In this document: piece after piece, positions 8,388 through 17,700 of the stretch | Layout of the letters: each line of letters opens with the position of its first letter | Position numbering within the stretch: position 1 is the first letter of the stretch | Source: Sulfurimonas sp. | Lineage (GTDB): Bacteria; Campylobacterota; Campylobacteria; Campylobacterales; Sulfurimonadaceae | Direction of reading: 5' to 3' | DNA: 64,000 bases | Assembly: GCF_029027405.1 (NCBI RefSeq) | Contig: NZ_CP093396.1 | Location: 2,243,497 to 2,307,496 of the forward strand | Program-made: the position numbers and the translations under genes | Notes under the pieces: generated by a model | What the model saw: the letters and a program-made list of their open reading frames with translations, nothing else | What the model was told of the DNA's origin: nothing | Databases searched by the model: none

Positions 8388-8888
8388 TTAACCTTGAGTT
8401 ACAAGTAAAGCATCTATATATAAAACTGAAAGAAGTATAAAAAGTATCATAAATGGTTTAACCCATAATGAATAAGTAGTATAAATAAATGCATTATTTG
8501 GGTCATATTCATTAAATAAAACTTCAACTTCTTCACCTATGATATAAGATTGAGCAAAAAACTTGTCGTATACTTCATTTTCAAAAATATAAACATGTTC
8601 ATCCATTTGAAATTCTATTATAGGAGATGAAATTCCATAGTGATTTTTTTTGCCATATTTTCGTACTACACCCTTCGTATATTTTCCAGTTTTTATTAAA
8701 TATATTCTTTCTTTAACTAAAAATAAAGCCCCAATTGAGATACCTAAAATAATAAAGTTTAAGATAATAAAACATATTATCGAAAGAGAATTCAATCCTA
8801 TTGCACCTGAAAAAAAAATTAAAATTAACAATCCATAAATTACTTTCTGTGCCCATGAACTTCTAAATGTAAACAAATCTTTAATCAT
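8388..8888 (-). CDS. DUF3592-like membrane protein, candidate immunity protein for the third RHS tip
   Basis: Two closely spaced N-terminal membrane spans (about residues 12-60) precede a beta-rich soluble part: YTKGVVRKYGKKNHYGISSP, IIEFQMDEHVYIFEN, then GEEVEVLFNEYDPNNAFIYT, the pattern of DUF3592. A last hydrophobic span lies near the C-terminus. The ATG at 8888 gives 166 residues. A GTG at 8915 would give 175 and would overlap the upstream tip reading frame (stop at 8896) by 20 bases; the main RHS and its partner show the same overlap style. An immunity role is inferred from this position. Confidence 0.7.
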   Translation of the reverse strand: MIKDLFTFRSSWAQKVIYGLLILIFFSGAIGLNSLSIICFIILNFIILGISIGALFLVKERIYLIKTGKYTKGVVRKYGKKNHYGISSPIIEFQMDEHVYIFENEVYDKFFAQSYIIGEEVEVLFNEYDPNNAFIYTTYSLWVKPFMILFILLSVLYIDALLVTQG

Positions 8889-8895
8889 TTTTAAC

Positions 8896-9103
8896 TTATT
8901 TTCCAATACTTGCACCTACAGTTTCTCCAATACCAACTTTAGTACCTCCAACAATAGCTCCAATAATTGGAAAAGGTTGTGGCATTTTAGATAAAAGGAT
9001 TGGAATTGGACCTTTTGCAGCCCAACCACCACCTAATCCCGCTCCAAGAGCTGCCAAATAATCGTAATCATTCCAATCTTTACAAGGATCTTGTAAGTTT
9101 CGA
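8896..9103 (-). pseudogene. Core-less orphan RHS tip (glycine-rich, membrane-active type)
   Basis: The minus-strand frame reads QDPCKDWNDYDYLAALGAG, then LGGGLAAKGPIPILLSKMPQ and PFPIIGAIVGGTKVGIGETV, ending GASIGK and a stop. The Gly/Ala-rich hydrophobic pattern resembles the tip of the main RHS protein but is not the same sequence. There is no start codon and no RHS core: repeat R2 abuts it directly. It is best read as a displaced tip whose core was deleted at R2, still followed by its partner gene. Confidence 0.65.
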
Positions 9104-9246
9104 TTTAGAGGTATTTTAGAAATGGACTATCCTTTTAAGTTTTGTAGGCATGTATAAATTAGTGCTGACACTTTTTCCCTAGTTTAGAGACTCCCCTTAT
9201 GATTATAGTTTAGTATGGGTTACACATTGGGAGATGTGGAACCAGA
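9104..9246. repeat. Island repeat copy R2 (about 140 bp)
   Basis: 143 bases, begins TTTAGAGGTATTTTAG and ends GTGGAACCAGA, near-identical to R3 and R1. The hairpin here reads CACATT-GGGA-GATGTG; the C-to-T change relative to R1 keeps a U-G pair in plus-strand RNA. It separates the small membrane gene at 9259 from the orphan tip at 8896-9103. Confidence 0.9.
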
Positions 9247-9258
9247 GAATTTGTGTCA

Positions 9259-9504
9259 TCATTTCTTAATCCAAAAAAATATAATTGAAATACTAAAAGA
9301 AAATATGACTGAAATTAAAAAGCTTATTAATACAAACGAATCAATATATCCTAAAGTGATGTAGTTAATAATTTGTAATAAAAAACCAACTATCAAACCA
9401 CTAATAATAGCACTTTTATAAAAATTTATAAAAATTTTGTTAATCCAAAAACTAAGCACGATTGATACAATTGCAATAGTTAAATAAAAAATAATTCCAA
9501 GCAT
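9259..9504 (-). CDS. 81-residue membrane protein, candidate immunity to the PLA2-like tip
   Basis: Almost entirely hydrophobic, with three predicted helices: LGIIFYLTIAIVSIVLSFWI, AIISGLIVGFLLQIINYITL and SFVLISFLISVIFSFSISII. It is followed by repeat R2. An AGGA site stands about 11 bases before the ATG. It begins 59 bases after the stop of the phospholipase-like RHS tip on the same strand, the standard position for an RHS immunity gene. No family was recognised. A membrane immunity protein fits a toxin that attacks phospholipids, but this is inference. Confidence 0.65.
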   Translation of the reverse strand: MLGIIFYLTIAIVSIVLSFWINKIFINFYKSAIISGLIVGFLLQIINYITLGYIDSFVLISFLISVIFSFSISIIFFWIKK

Positions 9505-9563
9505 TTAAGTAGTTCCTCATTTTATAAATTTAACTCAATATCAAATTGACATAAGTATCTCAT

Positions 9564-11250
9564 TCAATTGCTATTTTGTGCATTTTGATAAGCACTCTCT
9601 CCTAACACCTTCACAGCGTCATAGTAATCATATGCATGTTTAAAACAACCTGACTGTAATAAAAAAGGTTCATTTAAACAAGATTGCTTCATATCATCTA
9701 AAAAACTTGAATCACACTCGTCTTTAGACATTCCATTATTGCTATAACAATTGTCATGGTTCACACAGCTCTGTGTAAAATTAAAATTAAAAGATGTATC
9801 AGGAACTAACAAGTCACCTATACATCCACTTCCACATGCTAATCCTGTCGGATCCACAAAGTTAACAGGATTATTCAACACATACCCATAAAGATTAGCA
9901 TCTCCACCTTGGAAGTCTATCGGGTCTTTAGCAGTCCACTTACCAGTTTGTGGGTCATACTCTCTATATCCAAAGTGAACTAAGTTTGTGTCTTTATCTT
10001 GTAGTCCACCTGCGAAACCAAATGGTATTTTAAAGTTTTTGTTTGTATCGTTTAGTATATTACCAAATGTATCATAAGTTACTTCTTTTATGATGTTATG
10101 GTTTTTATCTGAAATGAGTTTTAGTGTTCCTACTTGGTCATAGTGAAGATAGTAAGTTTTGTTGTTTTGTGTCATGCTTGTTGGCATTCTGTTGTTTGTG
10201 TAGTTGTATCTTTGGATTAGCTTATCATCTTTGTCGTAGATTGCTAGTAGAGTTGTAAGGTTTAACCATAGGTACTTTTCTACTATTTCATTGTTTACTT
10301 CTTTTGCTACTCTTTGGTTTAGTGCGTTTAGATGGTAGTTTATAGTTTGTGTTGGAGTAGTTACTTTAGTTAATGCTCCTAGTGTGTTGTATGTGTAAGT
10401 AGTTGTTTCTGTTGGGCTTGTCTTTGGTACTAGGTATCCATCTTCATCATATCTGTATGTAGCATCTCCATATACTTCTAGGTTATCATCTAGTGTGTAT
10501 GATGCTGATGTTGTTACTCCATATACTGTTGCTTGTAGTCTGTTACCATTGTTGTCGTAGGTGTAGCTTTCAACTTCTGTATTATCTTTACTTACATTTG
10601 TTAATCTTCCTCTATTGTCATAGCTATAGTCATAGTTTGTACTTACTCCATTTATTGTTTCTTTTTTTTGAGTGATAGTTCCTGTTTTATCTCTTTGGCT
10701 TAGTTCATAGCTAAAGGTATTGTCACTTACACTTGTTACTTCACCATAGTTGTTGTAGCTTATGTTTTGAGTAAAAGTATTGTCTGTTACTTTTGTGGTG
10801 TAGCCATTTGCTTTATCTCTTGTAAGTGTGAAGTCTCCACTTGATGTGAGTAAAGTATCTTTATCGTAGGTATAGTTATTTGTTGTACCTGCGTATGTTG
10901 TGGATTTTACTAAGAAGTCATTGTTATAGGTGTAGTTAATACTTTGGTTTAGAATTCCTTCTTGAGTAAGTGAAGTTAATAGCTCTCCATCATAAGTATA
11001 GTTTATACTCTCACTAGCATTTGTAATAGTTCCAATTATATTTGCAAACAGATATGTATAAGAAGTAGTTCCTTCTGGAGTATTTGTACTTACTAAACGG
11101 TCTTTAGTATAAGTGTTTGAGATAGTTCTTGTGCTTGGTTTTACTATCTTAGTGATTTTTCTGTTTTTGTTGTAGGTGTATGTAGTAGCTTTGTTTAGTG
11201 GTGATGTGTGGTTTGTTACTTTGCCTTTTGGGTTTGTAATTATTTCTATG
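9564..11250 (-). pseudogene. Start-less RHS core cassette with phospholipase A2-like tip
   Basis: From 11250 down to the stop at 9564 the frame is open for about 560 codons, with no indel relative to the main RHS gene over 11192-10187. The first available start is an internal ATG at 10187, so it is probably not expressed as a full protein. The core (YD repeats, [12 protein letters not shown], DPxGL) is nearly identical to the main gene. The tip after DPTGL contains CVNHDNCY, the CxxHDxC signature of phospholipase A2 with the His-Asp pair, followed by cysteines at SKDEC, KQSC and SGC. It looks like a stored alternative tip, with a partner gene downstream. Confidence 0.8.
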
Positions 11251-11394
11251 TTTAGAGGTATTTTAGAAATGGACTATCCTTTTAAGTTTTGTAGGCATGT
11301 ATAAATTGGTGCTGACACTTTTTCCCTAGTTTAGAGACTCCCCTTATGATTATAGTTTAGTATGGGTTACATATCGGGAGATGTGGAACCAGAA
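11251..11394. repeat. Island repeat copy R3 (about 140 bp)
   Basis: 144 bases, starting exactly where RHS core homology of the silent cassette ends (TTTCTATG at 11243-11250). The hairpin here is CATATC-GGGA-GATGTG; the C-to-T change again keeps a U-G pair only in plus-strand RNA. It stands between the small partner gene of the main RHS (11447-11704) and the silent cassette. Bases 11395-11446 show nothing else. Confidence 0.9.
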
Positions 11395-11446
11395 GGGTTT
11401 TTAGCGGTGCCCTATTATAATCATTGATTAGCAATTTTTCCCAACC

Positions 11447-11704
11447 TTAAAGACCTAACAAATTTTGATCATACAATAAAAACCACAAACTTAAACAAAT
11501 TCCTAGCAAGGACACTAAAAGATGTTTCCATAACGGATGATAACCTATTATGTGCAATAAAAAACTATCTTGAGACATATATTTAATTCCATATAGATAT
11601 ATTAGTCTCAACACTTTTACAAAATAATACATATTAATAACGGAACCCAGTATTACAAATAAAGTAAATAATTGAAGAATCTTATTGATTAGCAATTCCC
11701 CCAC
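11447..11704 (-). CDS. 85-residue membrane protein, candidate immunity to the main RHS tip
   Basis: Starts with GTG at 11704, inside the last codons of the RHS gene (stop at 11682) in another frame. This 23-base overlap gives tight translational coupling; a TTG at 11695 is an alternative start. Hydrophobic helices lie at LQLFTLFVILGSVINMYYFV and HLLVSLLGICLSLWFLLYDQ, with a basic loop between. Position and coupling are those of an RHS immunity gene. No family was recognised, so the function is inferred from context alone. Confidence 0.65.
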   Translation of the reverse strand: MGELLINKILQLFTLFVILGSVINMYYFVKVLRLIYLYGIKYMSQDSFLLHIIGYHPLWKHLLVSLLGICLSLWFLLYDQNLLGL

Positions 11705-14700
11705 CTATAGCAGCTCCTGCTGCCGTACCTGCAGTGCCATAATGAGGTGCTGGCATTTTATTGATTGGATATTTAAAAACATCAATAGGTCTATAAATAT
11801 TTTTACCTGCTTTTCCCACTAAACCACCAAAGAATCCACCTGTCGCACCGAGTCCAGCAGCTCTAGTCAAATCACCAAAATTTAAACTAGAGCATTGCCC
11901 GCTTAACTGGTTATAAGCATTATTTGTAGCTGCTGCTAATGCGCCACGAACTACTCCTCCAGCAAAGCCACCAAATCCACCCCATGCACCTGTAAGTCCA
12001 GCCATAGCTAATCTTCCGAGATTAAGCTTGCCCGAATTACGTTGGTTGGAAGCTTCAATTAATAGTCCAACTGCAGCTCCAATTATTTGTGGTACCCATA
12101 ACCCCTCAGGATCCACAAAGTTAACAGGATCCCCAAGAACATACCCATAAAGATTAGCATCTCCACCTTGGAAGTCTATCGGGTCTTTAGCAGTCCACTT
12201 ACCTGTGTGTGGGTCGTACTCTCTATATCCGAAGTGAACTAAGTTTGTGTCTTTATCTTGTAGTCCACCTGCGAAACCAAATGGTATATTTAGGTTTTTG
12301 TTTGTATCGTTTAGTATATTACCAAATGTATCATAAGTTACTTCTTTTATGATGTTATGGTTTTTATCTGTAATTAGTTTTAGTGTTCCTACTTGGTCGT
12401 AGTGTAGGTAGTAAGTTTGCTTGTTTTGTGTCATGCTTGTTGGCATTCTGTTGTTTGTGTAGTTGTATCTTTGGATTAGCTTATCATCTTTGTCGTAGAT
12501 TGCTAGTAGAGTTGTAAGGTTTAACCATAGGTACTTTTCTACTATTTCATTGTTTACTTCTTTTGCTACTCTTTGGTTTAGTGCGTTTAGATGGTAGTTT
12601 ATAGTTTGTGTTGGAGTAGTTACTTTAGTTAATGCTCCTAGTGTGTTGTAAGTGTATGCTGTTGTTTGTGTTGGGCTTGTCTTTTGTACTAGGTATCCAT
12701 CTTCATCATATCTGTATGTAGCATCTCCATATACTTCTAGGTTATCATCTAGTGTGTATGATGCTGATGTAGTTACTCCATATACTGTTGCTTGTAGTCT
12801 GTTACCGTTGTTGTCGTAGGTGTAGTTTTCAACATTTATATTATCTTTACTTACATTTGTTAATCTGCCTCTATTGTCATAGGTATAGTCATATCTTGTA
12901 CTGACTCCATTTATTGTTTCTTTTTTTTGAGTGATAGTTCCTGTTTTATCTCTTTGGCTTAGTTCATAGCTAAAGGTATTGTCACTTACACTTGTTACTT
13001 CACCATAGTTGTTGTAGCTTATGTTTTGAGTAAAAGTATTGTCTGTTACTTTTGTGGTATATCCATTTGCTTTATCTCTTGTAAGTGTGAAGTCTCCACT
13101 TGATGTGAGTAAAGTATCTTTATCGTAGGTATAGTTATTTGTTGTACCTGCGTATGTTGTGGATTTTACTAAGAAGTCATTGTTATAGCTGTAGTTAATA
13201 CTTTGGTTTAGAATTCCACTTTGAGTAAGTGAAGTTAATAGCTCTCCATCATAAGTATAGTTTATACTCTCACTAGCATTTGTAATAGTTGTGATTATAT
13301 TTGCAAACAGATATGTATAAGAAGTAGTTCCTTCTGGAGTATTTGTACTTACTAAACGGTCTTTAGTATAAGTGTTTGAGATAGTTCTTGTGCTTGGTTT
13401 TACTATGCTTGATACTTTTCTGTTTTTATTATAGGTGTATTTAGTGGCTTTGTTTAGTGGTGATGTGTGGTTTACTCTTTTATCTATACCATTGTATGCA
13501 AATGTGTGGTTTGTTGGGCTTGGGGTAATTAGTTTACTTATATTACCATTAAAGTCATACTTGTATTGTTGTGTAGTTCCATTTGCGTAAGTGATTTTAT
13601 TTACTCTATCCATTATGTCGTAGGTGTAGTTTGTTGTTTCACCTTTTGGGTTTGTAATGGTTTCTATGTTTCCTTTATCATCATATGTGTAGTTGATGAT
13701 TCTAGCTCCAGTAGTTTCTTTGATTACTTTACCTTGAGTGTTGTACTCATATGTTGTAGGTTCAAGTGTTCCTAAACTTATAGATGTAGTTAAAAGAGTG
13801 TCTTTATCATACTCTCGTTTTAGAGTTCTTAATTCAGGGCTAGTGATGGTATCTACAGCATTATTGTAGTCAGATACTATAGTTGTTACTTTAGAGTTAG
13901 TGCTGATGGTTTGTGTTTTTGAGTTGGTATGCGTTTGGTTTCCATCATAACTGCTTGTATATACTATTTGCTTTTTGAGTCCACTTACTTGTGTTATGGA
14001 CTTAGAAGAAAGAATCTTTTGTTCATTGAGTACATCTGTAGTATATAGAGTGTTTATACTTACTCCACCTTTTAAGAGAGATATTTGTTTTTTATCTGCT
14101 GAGATTGTTGAGGAGATAGTATCTCCACTTGGAAGTGTCCTTACTGATATAGTAGAACCATCAGCTTGTTTGGTGTCTGTAGAACTTGTCTCATCCCCCT
14201 CTGGTTTGGTCATTGTATAAGTAGCTATTTTACCACTATTATTTTTCATAAACTTCCAGTTTCCACCTATAGCATCTGTATCTTGATAGATTCTTCCGTT
14301 TGCATCAAAAAGGTGTGTGAATACATTTCCGTTAGGGTCTATCTCTTTAGTCATTAATGAGCCACTATCATATTCAAATTGATAGCTTGAAGAATCTTCA
14401 TATTTTACTGATATAAGGTCTCCATTAGCATCTACATTCAAATATGTTTCTTGTCCATTTGGAGCTGTGATTAGAGTTGGGTTACCGTTTGTATCTCTTG
14501 TGATTGTTATTGTATTTGTAAAGTTGTCTGTTATAGATATAAGATTTCCATTTTCATCATAGATATATGATTCTAAAGTTTTTTTATCTGGATAAGATTT
14601 TGTGAATAGATGTTTTCCATCAAGACCAAATGTATATTCTAGATTGTTATCAGAAATTTTATAGGAGTCGTAATTATAGCCTGTGACTCCTGTTGAACCA

Positions 14701-17700
14701 TAATTATAAATAGCATTAATATGTTCACTGTTTAATGCTTTATCATATATACGAAGGTCATCTATGAGTCCATCTAGATTATAGCGGCCACTCATACTGC
14801 CTATTGTCCAGTCATAATATGGACGAGAAATTTGACTAATCGTTCTTGCCTTTTCATCGACCAAAATTCCATTTTTATACATCTTGATAGTTGTTTTATC
14901 TGCAACAAAAGTAACAAATATGAATTTTTGTTCTTGAAGTGGTATGGTTGCATTTAACTCAAGTCCTACTCTGATTGCGTTACCAGTACGACCTAAGTAA
15001 TAAAATATACCATTTTCGATACTATAATTAAATATACCATCAGGACTATCATACCCATTCGCTATATGAGTAGAAACATTGCCGCTGCCACTATCATATT
15101 TATTGTACTTTGTCCAAAATGATAATGTTATTTCTTTTAAATTATTTAAGCTACTTGACTGTTTAACTAAAATACTCCCATTAATTCCATTAAATTTTGC
15201 TGCTTTACCGATAATCCCATCAACATAGCTAACACCACTATTAGCAACCCCATGATTATTTTTTCCACTAATATCTTCAGCATTACCTTCAAATCTATAA
15301 TAAGCAACTAGTCCATCTTCGAGACTAATCTCTTTTTCAACTTTTGTGCCATTGCCTTTAGATATGCTATTTACACCAAGGTAATTAACATTTGACAATG
15401 TCCAACCCTTTGCTAGATTACTATTGTTATCAGTAGTATTTTCAACTTTTATATTTATTGATTTACTAACTGATAAATCTATATCATCTCGCCCTCGTAT
15501 TCCCATTACAGAAGATCCAGCATTTGCCCATGCCTGTGCAAATTGTGATGAAGCACGATAATAAACCATTTGATATTTATATGATACAGTTAATTTTGCA
15601 GTAGTATCCCCTGTAACCTTGTTTCCTAAAATATCTTTACCATCCCATTTAAATTGTAGATTGCCCAATTCAGAGATAGCAGGTTCCTTTTTAAAAACTC
15701 GTCCAGCTACTTCTAGTTTAACACTGACACCTATAACAGAAGCAGGAATATTTGTAGTGTCAATCGAAGCATCTATAACATGAATATATCCATCAACTCT
15801 TTTTGAAGAGTAATGTAGTGTGGTATCTGTTCCAGCTACAGGTATATCTTCATGAAAAACTCTTGTCTTAGCTGTAACATAAGAATTTATAGCGATATTA
15901 CAATCGTTTGGTGGTGTTTGATCTTCTACATCTGGTTCATCCGGAGACTTAGCATCATCTGGTGGACCATATGGCCAGTTGTGGTCCCATGGTGTGAAGT
16001 GTGTTATCTCTGCTCTCCAGTAACTTTTACCTGCTATATAATTTGAATTATTTTGAATTCCAGCAACTTCATCTACAAAAGAACCGTTATTATTTAAATC
16101 ATTTGCTAAAGAGTCTCCATTACTATCAAGTGCATCTACTATGCCATCTCCATCAGTGTCAAGTAGCTGTATAACTACACCATTTTTTGAGGCTTTCCAT
16201 TTAGCATCATTTCTATCATAATAACCAATAGGAACTATCTCTCCAATATCAAAACCTAAAAAGTTATCCACATACATAATAACTGGTGCATTAAATGTAA
16301 TATTTTCATCATCACCAACACCATCAACTTGTAAATCTGAACAATAGGTATATGCTGATTGGGTAGGTAAATCAGCAGGCATTGACTTTGGAGTTTTAAA
16401 TTCTGTAGCTCTAACTGCGATTTTAGTAAGATTTCGAGTAGTTCCATCTGCTGATGTTACTGTCGCATTTGAAATATTATTAAACACTAGAGTAGTAGAT
16501 CTTTCTCCTCTATCATCCACAATAGGAGTAGATGTATGGATGAGAGGTGCAGTTGTTCCTAACATAATAGTTGTTACTTTGGTATCAACTTCTAGCATGG
16601 TAACAGAAGGTGCTATTGACCATTCCTTTACAGGGGCATATATTTTACGATCAATAGTAGTAAATCCATTTGCACTATAACGCATAGTTAAATATGTGCC
16701 ACCTTCTGAAGCAAAGGCATATTTTCCATTGTTGTCTGTTAATAATGAACCATATTCTGGATGATTATGGATAGTTACTTTAACACCAGATAATGGGTTA
16801 CCATCTTCTGCTAGTATCTTCCCTGTTATCATACAAAATAGTTTTTCATCATATGTATTTTTAGTTGAATTTCCTGGAATAATATTTGTATATGTAGATC
16901 CAAAATTTGTAAGTGAAAAATTATTCGTATCAAGTAGTTTATTTATAGTCATTAAAATAGAATTTGAAGTTATATTTCCAATAGTCGCATATAAAGATAC
17001 TGTGCCTATTGCCAATGCTTCTATAGTATTTCCATAGACAGAAACAATTTGTGTATTATCAGTGTGAAAAATTGCTTGATTGCTTACATCTTTAGTTGTA
17101 CCATCACTGTAAACACCTACTAAGTTCAAGCTTACACTTTGAGAAACTCTTAATGCACTTTGTGGGTTTGTGATTCTTATAGATTCAAGAAGTACTGCAT
17201 TAGGAATTACAATTGTTGTAAGACCTAAACTACTTAAAATAATGTTTAAATGATTAATAGCATCTGTTTCATTAACAAGAGTTTTACCAAGTATATAAGC
17301 TACATCAGTATCAAAAGTGTCTGATGTAAAATCAATAATATTATCTTTTAATAAAGCTAATAGTTTTGGGTCTAGTGTGATACCATTATTAGCATTATTG
17401 TCACTATCTAGTGTTTGCAACAATTGAGCTAGATTTACAGTTGCTGTTTCATTACTTGGGAAGAATGTAAGAGGGGTAATAGTACTTTCTACATTTACTG
17501 TACCTAAAGAAATACCTGCAATCTTAAACTCTACAGTATCTTCAACATTACAAGTGTATTCTCCTAAAGTATTTGTAATTCCTGACTTATCTGAACTACA
17601 ATTATAATTAAGTCCTGATACTGCACTATCTTGAAAACTCCCAGTGATAGCTGAAGGTGTACTATCCGTGCTACTATTTAAACAAGCATTAAATGATACT

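Noticed and set aside
11682..14700. Dense short repeats in the RHS gene that could be mistaken for a CRISPR array or satellite
   Set aside because: They are YD-repeat codons in one continuous reading frame with variable spacing and no constant repeat-spacer pattern. No cas genes are present.
10493..16447. Several 60-80-codon open frames on either strand within the RHS genes (for example 10493-10675, 13566-13775, 13975-14220, 15852-16046, 16256-16447)
   Set aside because: They are low-complexity shadows of the RHS coding frame, without start signals or family resemblance.
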